Below are positions 7,687 through 15,207 of a stretch of DNA of 64,000 nucleotides, one piece after another. The position numbers and the translations under genes were made by a program. Each line of letters begins with the position of its first letter. The first letter of the stretch is position 1. The stretch lies in the NCBI RefSeq assembly GCF_036345995.1, contig NZ_CP107796.1, forward strand, positions 1,674,001-1,738,000, read 5' to 3'. Source of the stretch: Streptomyces sp. NBC_00557. GTDB lineage: Bacteria > Actinomycetota > Actinomycetes > Streptomycetales > Streptomycetaceae. The notes beneath the pieces were generated by a model. It was given only the letters and a program-made list of their open reading frames with translations, was not told the DNA's origin and did not search any database.

Positions 7687-8664
7687 TCAGAGCCAGTCCT
7701 TGCGCTTGAACGTCAGATACAGCAATGCGGACAGGAGCACGATGACGGCGGCGGAGGTGACGAATCCCGACTCGCGGCCGAAACCGGGATAGGGGAGGTT
7801 CTGGCCGTAGTAGCCGGTGATCGCGGTGGGTACGGCGATGATCGCGGCCCAGCTCGTCACCTTCTTCATGATCAGGTTCATGCGATTGGCCTGGACCGAG
7901 AGGTTCGTCTCCATGACCGAGGCCACCAGGTCCCGCAGCGATTCCGTCCACTCGGTGGCACGCAGCACGTGGTCGTAGACGTCCTGGTAGTACGGGGCGA
8001 GAGGGTCGTTGATCAGGTGCAGGCCGGGGCGCATGAGGGTGTTGACCACCTCACGCATCGGGAGCACGACGCGGCGCAGCTGGACGAGCGACTTACGCAG
8101 TGCGAAAACCCGGCGCTGCACGGCTTCGATCTCACGGCGTCCGGCCGCGAAGAGCAGGCCCTCCAGGTCCTCGATGCTGTCGTCCAACTGTTGGACCGCG
8201 GCGAAGTGCCCGTCCACGAGATGGTCGAGCAGACCGTGCAGCAGGAATCCGACGCCGTGGCCGGCCAGGTCCGGGCTCTCGTCCCAGCGGGCGACGACGT
8301 CCTCGATGTCGAGGCCGTCGTCCTTGCGGACGGTGATCATGGCCTGGCTGGTGAGGAATACGGCGATCTCGCTGTACGTCAGTTGCGCACCGTCCGGGCT
8401 GACGGTCACGGCATAGGCGCTGAGGAACTCGTGGGTGCGATAGCGGTCGAGTTTCGGCCGCTGTCCACGGTGAGCGGCATCCTCCAGAGCCAGTTCGTGG
8501 ATGCCGAACTCCTGGCCGATCATGGTGAACTCGGCAGGCCCGGGCCGGTACAGGTCCAGCCACAGGACCGACGCCGGATCAGCCAGATGCGCGGCGACAT
8601 CACTGGCGGGAAAGTCCTCCAGGACGAGAGTGCCGTCGTGATACAGCCGGGTGCGCGTCACCAT
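7687..8664 (-). CDS. corA: CorA-family magnesium/cobalt channel, 325 aa
   Basis: Divalent-cation channel of the CorA family. It has a large N-terminal cytosolic alpha/beta domain, then the long stalk helix (AVQQLDDSIEDLEGLLF through LRRVVLPMREVVNTL), then two C-terminal TM helices (about residues 265-285 and 300-318) and a basic end KRKDWL. The pore motif reads YYGQN where the family usually has YGMN, so the middle residue is substituted. Such GxN variants occur in actinobacterial members. Length is normal. The ATG at 8664 has no strong ribosome site visible. It is followed by the module of DUF5994 copy C, so it is a separate transcription unit. Confidence 0.88.
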   Translation of the reverse strand: MVTRTRLYHDGTLVLEDFPASDVAAHLADPASVLWLDLYRPGPAEFTMIGQEFGIHELALEDAAHRGQRPKLDRYRTHEFLSAYAVTVSPDGAQLTYSEIAVFLTSQAMITVRKDDGLDIEDVVARWDESPDLAGHGVGFLLHGLLDHLVDGHFAAVQQLDDSIEDLEGLLFAAGRREIEAVQRRVFALRKSLVQLRRVVLPMREVVNTLMRPGLHLINDPLAPYYQDVYDHVLRATEWTESLRDLVASVMETNLSVQANRMNLIMKKVTSWAAIIAVPTAITGYYGQNLPYPGFGRESGFVTSAAVIVLLSALLYLTFKRKDWL

Positions 8665-8889
8665 GGCCCGAGGCTAGTGTCTTACACCCAAATCGTGCCG
8701 TTTTGCCTCAACTGCCAGTGCGGCAGGTTTGCCGCCGCGGACCGCCTGATCGAGGCTCCAGGCAGCGACCTGGACAACGGGCTCGGACGACTGCGCCACG
8801 CCATCCCCTCCCCTCGCCGACGAACCGCTGCACACCCTGTGCGACCGGCTGTCCGGCTGATTGCCACCCGGCAGCACCGACGGCGCTGC
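8665..8889. other. Short non-genic stretch with coding-like debris
   Basis: No intact gene is seen. On the plus strand two short frames read like protein (DRLIEAPGSDLDNGLGRLRH, then LADEPLHTLCDRLSG ending at a stop) but in different frames, so this may be a decayed gene end. I could not assign a family. Confidence 0.3.
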
Positions 8890-9568
8890 TCACGCCCCCA
8901 CAGACAGCACCAGCACGCGGCACAAGCCGGGTGGTCCGGCCGTGTGGGTGTCGTCCTCGGCGCTCCGCCACCCCCACGACCTCAACGTCTCAGCCATCCC
9001 GGCGTCCCGGGCTTCCACCCATCTGACTCCGAGCGCGGCGCCGTGGTCGGCGAGCAGTCACCGCTGGAGGCGCCGGGCGAGGTTCCGGGCACGGCCTTGG
9101 TTCTCCCGACGCACGCGGGAGGGGACGACGATCCCGGAGACGACGAAGAGCCGCCCGGGGCGACGCGGCGGAGCAGGCTCTCCCGAACGTGTCCGTCGAA
9201 GCCCGCCCGCCAAGGACCGGCGCCGCCCACGGGAAAGCCGTAGGCGTATCCGGTCAGGACCGTGACCTCCGCGATCAGCAGCGAGAACCCGGGGCGTCGT
9301 GCGTCGGCCTCGAGGTGTCGCAGGAAGGCGGCACGCGCCTCGTTCCACGCCCAGGGGCCGCGCCGGAGACCTCCGCGTACAGGTCACCCAGCTCCTGCAG
9401 GTGGTCCTCGACCTGGCCTCGCGTCAGCGGGCGGAGGCGTTCTCCCTCGTGGGGCGAGGATCCCCGCTCCCGCACCGGTCCGCCCGGCCTGCGCGTGCGC
9501 GACCTGCCCGGTGCCGACCGGGGCACGGGGAGGTCCGAGGTCGTCGGGAGGAGCATGTGCGCGCTCAT
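8890..9568 (-). pseudogene. Degraded GNAT-type acetyltransferase gene
   Basis: Reading the minus strand across frames gives a coherent protein. It starts with the ATG at 9568 or 9556 (LTRGQVEDHLQELGDLYAEV) and shifts frame near 9340 to GPWAWNEARAAFLRHLEADA and FSLLIAEVTVLTGYAYGFPV. It shifts again near 9150 to GRLFVVSGIVVPSRVRRENQ, hits an in-frame TGA at 9058-9060, and continues LLADHGAALGVRWVEARDAG to a stop at 8890. The pattern (central beta strands, Arg-rich acetyl-CoA loop, C-terminal distance-type repeat) fits a GNAT enzyme. At least two frameshifts and one nonsense codon make it non-functional. Its upstream module (9569-9676) is intact. Confidence 0.65.
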
Positions 9569-9676
9569 GGATCGAACCCTGCCCCGGGCGCGGACACCCG
9601 GCGTCGCCGATCACCGAGAGCGGCACCGGTGTCGGAGCCGGTGCGCGGCATGCCCTCGGTGTCTCCACCGTACTCC
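9569..9676 (-). promoter_or_regulatory. Shared upstream module, copy D (ahead of the GNAT pseudogene)
   Basis: Minus strand: GGAGTAC (9670-9676), outer arms CACCGAGGGC and GCTCTCGGTG, inner arms CACCGG and CCGGTG, then GGGTTCGATCC before the ATG at 9568. It is the most symmetric of the copies and shows that the module is not tied to DUF5994 genes only. Confidence 0.55.
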
Positions 9677-9902
9677 CGGCCGGTCCCGCCACGGTGGCAC
9701 GGTGGCGGCCGACGACGGCGACAACCCACTCCGGGCGAGCGCCGGTCTTCCGCGAGGGGTCGGCCGTGGCACGCTCGCTCCCTTGCCCGGCATACCCTTG
9801 AAAAGGGGGCTACCGCGGCGACGCGCCGCAGCCCCGGGCCGTCGACGGGCGTCGGGCAGTGGCCTCAGCGGTGGTCGCACCCCCACCTGCCAGGAGGTCC
9901 GT

Positions 9903-10163
9903 ATGACACACGAGCCCTTTCCGTCCGAAGGCCACGCCGAGGTCCGCATCGTGGCCGCGACGCCAGAGGTCGCCCGGCGCGTCGCCGAAGTGCTCCGGCG
10001 CTGCTTCGCCTCGACCGAGCAGCGCAGCTATCCCGTGGGCCCCGCAGGAGGGACCCGCCTCCACATCACCCTCGACACCGCTCAAGCGGCGGAGCCCGCA
10101 CTGTCCTGGCTCACGACCAGCGCCTCGACAGAGCAGACACAGCCGCACGCCGACGAGGTGTGA
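9903..10163 (+). CDS. Small hypothetical protein, 86 aa
   Basis: An exact AGGAGG lies six bases before the ATG at 9903, one of the best ribosome sites in the window, which supports translation. The product has a beta-alpha-beta look (VRIVAATPEVARRVAEVLRRCF, then RLHITLDT and a final helix) with a polar C-terminal tail. No family was recognised. It lies 74 bp ahead of the winged-helix gene at 10238 and may share its transcript. Similar short proteins are frequent in streptomycete stress islands, but no function can be inferred. Confidence 0.65.
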   Translation: MTHEPFPSEGHAEVRIVAATPEVARRVAEVLRRCFASTEQRSYPVGPAGGTRLHITLDTAQAAEPALSWLTTSASTEQTQPHADEV

Positions 10164-10237
10164 CCCGGATCCGAGCGGCCCGGGGATCCGCCGTCGCCTC
10201 CGTCCCCGCGCGGCCGTCGAACCGGAGAACGACAGCC

Positions 10238-10513
10238 ATGACGAAACTCCGCGAACGCAAGAACAACCGGAAGGCGGTCCTGCGATCCCTGTACGGGGCC
10301 GTCGAGCACAACCGCCCCGAGGTCAACGGTTCGGCGCTGCGCGCCGAGCTGGGCCTGCCCGACGAGGATCTCTCCGCCGCCTGCGCCTATCTGGCCGACG
10401 AGGGCCTGATCAGTGTGGACTGGACATCACACCACACCCCCGCCACCGTCGCGCTGACACATGAGGGCATCCGTCTGATGGAGGAGCAGGAGGAGGAACA
10501 AAGAGGAGCATGA
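10238..10513 (+). CDS. Winged-helix-like small protein, 91 aa
   Basis: Paralogue of the C-terminal half of the TM-fused protein at 6425-6952. It is predicted to form a compact winged-helix fold: basic first helix (MTKLRERKNNRKAVLRSLYG), HTH-like segment NGSALRAELGLPDEDLSAACAYLADEG, beta wing ISVDWTSHHTPATVALT and a final helix ending in a strongly acidic EEQEEEQRGA. It could bind DNA or act as a protein-interaction module. No TM is present. GGAGAAC lies upstream of the ATG. DUF5994 copy E follows about 125 bp downstream behind a partial shared module, repeating the DUF5994/winged-helix association seen at 6.4-7.5 kb. Confidence 0.7.
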   Translation: MTKLRERKNNRKAVLRSLYGAVEHNRPEVNGSALRAELGLPDEDLSAACAYLADEGLISVDWTSHHTPATVALTHEGIRLMEEQEEEQRGA

Positions 10514-10589
10514 GGATCGGGCGAAGCCGGAGGAGGCACCGCCGGACGACTGACCCGTCCTCTTCTCGCCCGTCCTCTTCTCCTCGTCC

Positions 10590-10667
10590 AGAGGTAAGCT
10601 GACCGCACCGAGAACTTTTCGCGCAGCGCGACCGGCGGTGCCGTTCCCGGCGAGCGACGAAACGGGC
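10590..10667 (+). promoter_or_regulatory. Shared upstream module, copy E (partial)
   Basis: Aligned to copy B it keeps GCACCGAG, TTTCGCGCA, CCCGGCGAG and GACGAAAC, preceded by AGAGGTAAG in place of the GGAGTAY box. The inner arms are weaker, and the start-proximal GGGTCCGC ending is not recognisable. It overlaps the annotated GTG of the next gene. Confidence 0.4.
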
Positions 10668-11195
10668 AGTCGTCCGACGACTCCCGGGACGGAACCGCAC
10701 GAGGGAACCCGACGGAACACCGGCCGAAGGCGCTTCCTCGGCCCATGCGCACACGTATCGCATGCCCACGCCTCGCCTGGCCTCACCCCGGACGTCCGCC
10801 ACGGCCCGCTGGACGGGACCTGGTGGCCGCGCTGCGCTGCACTGGAGCTCGAACTTCCCTCGCTCGCCGGCTCCTTGGAACCGGACCCGGACATGACGGT
10901 ACGGGTCACCGTGGACCCCGCCGAATGGCCCGACACCCCGCGCAGCGTCATGGCGCCCGGACGGGTGATCGCCGTGGAGCCGGCCGGCCCCGGAGGCGAG
11001 ACGCACGTCATCTCCCTGGACTGCGGCTCCGTGGGACGCTGGGTGCTCCTGGTCGTCCCGCCGGATGAGCCGGCCGGAACAGCCGCCCGGCTGCTGGCCG
11101 CCGCGGCCGACCCCGAGAACCCGCTCACCGCGGCCCGCATGCTGGCCCTCTCCGAGACCGATCGCCTCGGGGACACGACAGGGGAGGCGGAATGA
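10638..11195 (+). CDS. DUF5994 family protein, copy E (start uncertain, up to 185 aa)
   Basis: Family blocks are PLDGTWWPRCAALELELPSL, MTVRVTVDPAEWPDTP, GRWVLLVVPPDEPAGTAARLL and LTAARMLALSE; the WGRITR and DPHKLLL blocks are lost. Only a GTG at 10638 opens the frame, and it lies inside the partial upstream module, about 55 residues before the DG-WWPR motif where other copies have 30-40. The ATG at 10744 is in another frame, so the real N terminus may have been damaged by a frameshift or uses a non-ATG codon nearer 10720-10780. Probably a decaying or divergent paralogue. Function unknown. Confidence 0.6.
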   Translation: MPFPASDETGSRPTTPGTEPHEGTRRNTGRRRFLGPCAHVSHAHASPGLTPDVRHGPLDGTWWPRCAALELELPSLAGSLEPDPDMTVRVTVDPAEWPDTPRSVMAPGRVIAVEPAGPGGETHVISLDCGSVGRWVLLVVPPDEPAGTAARLLAAAADPENPLTAARMLALSETDRLGDTTGEAE

Positions 11196-11280
11196 GGCAC
11201 GCCGGCCCTGGGGCGCCCACGGCCGGCACCCTCATCCCGCCGTGCCGCCCATCCCTACGCGAGCCGTTGACCGCGCGAGG

Positions 11281-11436
11281 TGGAGCGCCCGCACTCTTCG
11301 AGGAATACCCATCGTCCGCGCACACGGCGAGCTGGACAGGCAGACGGTAGCGCCCCTGGCCCGCGCTCCGGCCGAAGCCCGACCAGCCATGCCCGGCACT
11401 TCGCATCCGCGTCGGCGAGAAGCTGGTACCCCCTAG
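11281..11436 (+). pseudogene. STAS-domain anti-sigma antagonist remnant
   Basis: In the frame ending at 11436 the sequence RTLRGIPIVRAHGELDRQTV then APLARAPAEAR matches the first strand, GELD turn and first helix of STAS anti-anti-sigma proteins. After about 45 residues the similarity stops and a short unrelated tail ends the frame. The normal family length is 100-120 residues and the serine phosphorylation region is absent. No start codon or ribosome site is present, so this is a remnant. Confidence 0.5.
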
Positions 11437-11805
11437 GCCAGGCGGCGGCAGGCATCCCCTCAAAGACCTCCCGGAGGCATTCAACTTTGCAAAAGCGAAT
11501 GACATGGCCTGCTGGTCGCCGAGGTACGCGGGACGCATCTACCGCAGGCGTGTGTCATCACTACGCCCTCGCGTCAAGTGCTCGGTGGAGGAGAGCCCGG
11601 GGGGGTACCGTGCCACCGCCGGAGCTGCAGCACACCCGCCCGGAAGCCCCCGCCGGCCGCGCCTGTAGGGGCTTGCCTTCGAACGCACCTCTCACCGGCG
11701 CTCTCACATGTCTGTCACCAACTACGTCGACTTCCCCGAACCGCGATGCCCTGACCTGCTATCATACGCCCGGGCTGGACTGGCGTAGACGCCCCTGGAC
11801 GGTCT
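11437..11805. other. Non-genic stretch
   Basis: No convincing gene is present. A 26-codon frame from an ATG at 11708 ends at the TAG near 11786 and has no recognisable family. The stretch sits between a STAS remnant and a PcaD remnant and probably consists of rearrangement junctions. Confidence 0.4.
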
Positions 11806-11913
11806 CTACAACCTGTGCCATGTGGTACCCAGTGAGGGACCCAAGATCAGGACCGGAGCGTCTTCTGGCCCGTCAAAGCGGTATTGCAGGGTGTTCGGGG
11901 GTGTCTCACTCAC
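11806..11913 (-). pseudogene. N-terminal fragment of a 3-oxoadipate enol-lactonase (PcaD-like)
   Basis: From a GTG at 11913 the 35 residues end in VLILGPSLGTTWHRL and then a stop. The segment LGPSLGTTW matches the N-terminal alpha/beta-hydrolase strand and oxyanion loop of PcaD (beta-ketoadipate pathway); the family normally continues with a tryptophan-aspartate segment for over 200 residues. Everything after the first strand is missing. The fragment lies just downstream of a decayed IS110 transposase, so insertion-linked deletion is likely. Confidence 0.55.
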
Positions 11914-11933
11914 GCCCCAGACCCTCTCACGTC

Positions 11934-12884
11934 TCACGACTGCCCCTGTAACGCAGGTTGCGACTGCACAGGTCTGACCAGGTGAAAGACCTCCCGGGCC
12001 GCGTAGCGCTCGAGGCTTCGGACTATGTCGCGCCGGGTCTTGCCCTCCTTGCTGCGGCGTTCGCAGTAGTCCTGGGTGCGCGGGTCGACGCGCAGGCGGG
12101 TCTGCACGATCCGGTGCAGGGCCGCGTTCGCTTGCCGGTCGCCACCCCGGTTGATGCGCCGGTAGTGCCGACTGCCCGAGGAACGCTCGACGGGGCTGAC
12201 GGCCGAGTCCGGACCGATGCCCACTACCTCGAGCAGCTGCGGAGTGTGGTGTTCCACCAGCCGGGTCAGGCGGCCTTTCAAGTGCTGGACCTCTTCGCTG
12301 AGCTGTCCAATGCGCCGGGCCAGGAGTCCCAGGGTCACGTGGGTGGCGTGGAGCATCGATCCCTCGCCGGCCTCGTCGTTCAGGCTGTTGTCGGCGAGCC
12401 CTGCGCAGGTGCGGAAGAGCTCTGCGTTGCCCAGCCCGGCCAGTTCCTCCCTCAGCTGCGGATGTGCACGGATGAGGACGGCCTTGAGCTGGTTGATCGC
12501 CTGGGTGCGGGCCTTGACCGCCGAGTCCTTGGCCGGCTTGTACATCCGGGCGATCTCCACCGGCCCGTCGCCCGCCTTGGCCTGGGCGCACGCCCGCCCC
12601 CTCAGCACCGCCCGCGCCGCGTTCTGGGCATCAAGCGGGGTCCGACTTGCCGCGCCGACGGCGGTCAGGTAGCGGGACAGGGCCGCACCGAAGGAACCGG
12701 TACCTTCTACTCCGGCCCGGCGCACCGTACCCGGCGGCTTATCGCTAGCCGGCACCGGGCCGTGCGGACGGTCAGAATCGTGAGGACGCCTTTCCGGCAA
12801 GCCCCTATCGAGACACGCCCGGTCAGCCCGAGACCAGCAACGCACCGTCCCCGGCCGGTGGTCGACACAGTGTGAGCAGGACAC
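11934..12884 (-). pseudogene. Decayed IS110-family transposase
   Basis: IS110-type blocks are visible: GVEGTGSFGAALSRYLTA, PLDAQNAARAVLRGRA, NQLKAVLIRAHPQLREELAG, LLEVVGIGPDSAV, SPVERSSGSRHYRRINRGGD, RQANAALHRIVQTRL and EGKTRRDIVRSLERYAAREV. The N-terminal DEDD domain with its first catalytic Asp is replaced by unrelated sequence. About 30 residues are missing between GIGPDSA and VSPVERSS, and the segment before PLDAQNAARA is also shortened. The frame stays open, so the deletions look in-frame, but the enzyme would be inactive. No terminal repeats were identified, as expected for IS110. Confidence 0.75.
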
Positions 12885-13319
12885 TCCGGTCAGGCATCTC
12901 AGGAGTCAGACCCCGCCGTAGGACAGCACCCACCCATTGTTCTCCGTCTAACCGGCTTGCAGCCACGTCGGCTCGCTCGTTCGGACGAAGTGAGTCGAAG
13001 CACCGGCCGCCTACCAACCGAACTGGCACCATGCCACCGTCGCACGTCACTTCGAGTCCAGGGCGGGCCATTGGAATGGCGGGTCAACGAGCGGCAGCTC
13101 TCGGTGCTGCAGTGGGTGGAACCCGGGCCCCGCACGGCACGTACCCCCTCGGATGACGACTGTGGAAGGCCGCCTATGTCGACGACGACATGGACAAGCT
13201 CTACCGGCGCGCCCAGGAAGAGGACTGAATTCAGCCCATCCGCACCCCGCTTACGGCGCAGGACCCGGCCGAGAAGCCTGCTGGAGAGGCGCTTTGCGAC
13301 GCAGAGCTGCCCCTGAAAG
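12885..13319. other. Gene debris
   Basis: No intact gene. On the plus strand LEWRVNERQLSVLQWVEPG looks like the start of a common actinobacterial helical protein, and LWKAAYVDDDMDKLYRRAQE near 13158-13230 reads like a genuine protein C terminus ending at a TGA, but each is only a fragment. Their mixed frames suggest several deletions. Confidence 0.35.
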
Positions 13320-13588
13320 ATTTTGAGGGCCTGAGGGTGGCCCTGACCGTCCCGCCCTCCTCGGTCACCTCCACCGGCACGGTGCCGGCGCGCGTGGCGA
13401 ACACCAGCTTCCCCGGGCCCGGTAAGGAACGCGGACTCCGAGTAGCCGAGGTCGGCGGCGATGGCCAGCATGTCGCTGTCGTCCAGGGCTGCGGCGTCCA
13501 GAACGACGCCGGCGGGACTTCCGCCGTCGGGGACGCTGGAGAAGGCGGTGTATCGCAACACCCCGGGCTGGGGCGCATTCGTCGTCAT
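13320..13588 (-). pseudogene. PhzF-family isomerase remnant
   Basis: From the ATG at 13588 the sequence reads VLRYTAFSSVPDGGSPAGVV and LAIAADLGYSESAFLTG, the PhzF N terminus. It then jumps frame to KLVFATRAGTVPVEVTEEGG and TVRATL, which lies about 45 residues further on in intact PhzF proteins. The intervening part, including the FCGH-type substrate-binding region, is deleted, and the C-terminal half is absent. It is clearly non-functional. Confidence 0.6.
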
Positions 13589-13786
13589 GCTCGCAGCAAC
13601 CATGATCGGCGCGCGGCTATTTCCGCGGGGCAGCCGAACCGCAGGAGCCGCCGCAGCTTGCCGAACACGGTCCGGTCACTGACGCGGAGCCCATGGCGCC
13701 GATTTCCCGTCCCATCCGATCCGGCGGGATTGTCGCGTTCGGTACGACATGCCGGCGCTCCTCTGGCAGCCCCTGTCGACGAAGGC

Positions 13787-14230
13787 ATGACGAGGAGAGC
13801 GGGGGCAGGGATGGATGAGGTGGTCCTCGACGTGGCCCGGGCCATCCGGCCGTATCTTCCGGGCCTGGTCGGAGAGGACGCGCCGCGGTGGGACCTGCGG
13901 ATCGTCGCGCTGCTCGACCGAGCACGGGACGGCGTGGACGTCGGCGAGGCCGTCCTGGAGCTGCTCGGCGAATCGCCGGCGACGCTCGCATGGGCGGCGT
14001 CCGTGCTGGAGGACGAGCGGCATCTGCCTCCGGACCTGCAGCACAGAGCCGTGCGCTCGGGGGACAAGACGGGATATTCCCCGCTGGCCAATCCGCACGG
14101 CGGCGATCCCGTGGACGCCCAGCGGTACCTCTGTCCCGAGGACGGCGCCTACGCGTGGTGGCGCACGTCGGTGGGGCAAGAGATACCCGAGTGTCCCGAT
14201 CACCCGGGTGTCAGGCTGGTCGCGAGTTGA
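13787..14230 (+). CDS. Small protein heading the CHAT operon (147 aa)
   Basis: First gene of a three-gene unit ending in a CHAT protease. Residues about 9-85 are predicted helical (VVLDVARAIRPYLPGLVGED, VALLDRARDGVDVGEAVLEL), reminiscent in length and character of adaptor-like effector-associated domains. The C terminus has YLCPEDGAYAWWRTS and IPECPDHPGVRLV, giving two Cys and a Cys-Pro-Asp-His that could form a small zinc-ribbon or rubredoxin-like fold. An alternative ATG at 13811 would remove eight basic residues. The next gene starts 13 bp downstream. Family not recognised. An adaptor or substrate role for the CHAT protease is inference. Confidence 0.7.
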   Translation: MTRRAGAGMDEVVLDVARAIRPYLPGLVGEDAPRWDLRIVALLDRARDGVDVGEAVLELLGESPATLAWAASVLEDERHLPPDLQHRAVRSGDKTGYSPLANPHGGDPVDAQRYLCPEDGAYAWWRTSVGQEIPECPDHPGVRLVAS

Positions 14231-14243
14231 AGGCGTACTGAGC

Positions 14244-15185
14244 ATGGGGACGTTCTGGTCGGGGGTGGGCGGCAAGCTCGCCGAGCGCTGGGCCACGGTC
14301 GCGTTGCCCGCCCTGATGTTCTGGCTGGGTGGGCTGCTCGCCTGGACACGCGCCCGAGGCGGGCCCCACGCGTGGGAGGCACCCGCACACTGGCTCGGAC
14401 GGCAACCCGCCGGTGGGCAGGCGGTGGTACTGCTCGCGCTGCTCTGCGCCGTCGGCGCCTGCGGAGTCGTCGTCGACCGGTTGACCGGACCCGTCCTCGC
14501 ACTGCTGGAGGGCTATTGGCCCGCGCCGCTGCGGCCGGTCCGCCGACGGCTGGTCCGGCGGGCGTCGCGCAGGGCGCGCGCTGCCGGGGAGGAGTTCCAG
14601 TCACTCGCCGAGGCGATCCACGATGGCAGCGCTACTCCCGAACAGCGCGAACGCTACACGTCCGTCGACAAACGCCTGCGGCGCCTGCCCACCGGGCCGC
14701 GCATGCTGCCCACGCGGGTCGGCAACGTTCTGCGGGCCGCGGAGACCCGCCCCATCGACAAGTACGGGCTGGACGCGGTGGTGGTCTGGCCCTGTCTGTG
14801 GCTGCTGCTCCCAGACACCGTACGGGCCGAACTGACCGCCGCTCGCCGGTCCTTGGACACCTCGGTCGGCGCCTGCGTGTGGGGACTGCTCTTCCTCGGC
14901 TTCACCCCCTGGACACCGTGGGCCCTGCCCGCCGGGCTCGCCGTCGCCCTCTCCGCGGTGTTCGTATGGGTTCCGGCCAGGGCCGAGGTCTTCGCCGACC
15001 TGCTGGAAGCCTCCTTCGACCTGCACCGGGGCGCGCTGTACGCCCAGTTGCGCTGGCCGCTTCCGGCCAATCCCGCCGAGGAACGCGTCACGGGGCGCAG
15101 GATCACGACGTACCTCCTGCGCGGACTCGATGGGACGAGTCCGACGTTCACCAGTGCCGAGCCCCCGAACCCGCCGACACCCTAA
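14244..15185 (+). CDS. Polytopic membrane protein of the CHAT operon, 313 aa
   Basis: Four predicted TM helices lie at about residues 17-35, 58-80, 178-195 and 210-240. The segment between the second and third is about 95 residues, basic and probably cytosolic (RPVRRRLVRRASRRARAAGE), and contains a conserved-looking RLRRLPTGPRMLPTRVGNVL. The C-terminal soluble tail of about 70 residues has PARAEVFADLLEASFDLHRGALY and ends Pro-rich. No enzyme family is recognised. It lies 13 bp after the small protein and 22 bp before the CHAT gene, so all three are probably co-transcribed. A membrane pore or anchor acting with the protease is a hypothesis. Confidence 0.75.
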   Translation: MGTFWSGVGGKLAERWATVALPALMFWLGGLLAWTRARGGPHAWEAPAHWLGRQPAGGQAVVLLALLCAVGACGVVVDRLTGPVLALLEGYWPAPLRPVRRRLVRRASRRARAAGEEFQSLAEAIHDGSATPEQRERYTSVDKRLRRLPTGPRMLPTRVGNVLRAAETRPIDKYGLDAVVVWPCLWLLLPDTVRAELTAARRSLDTSVGACVWGLLFLGFTPWTPWALPAGLAVALSAVFVWVPARAEVFADLLEASFDLHRGALYAQLRWPLPANPAEERVTGRRITTYLLRGLDGTSPTFTSAEPPNPPTP

Positions 15186-15207
15186 AGGTCAGGAGGACCG
15201 ACGAAGG

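Noticed and set aside
9765..9812. GGGTAT on the minus strand near 9790-9795 as a SigB-type -10 box
   Set aside because: No GNTTT-type -35 at 14-16 bp and no gene in a suitable position on that strand.
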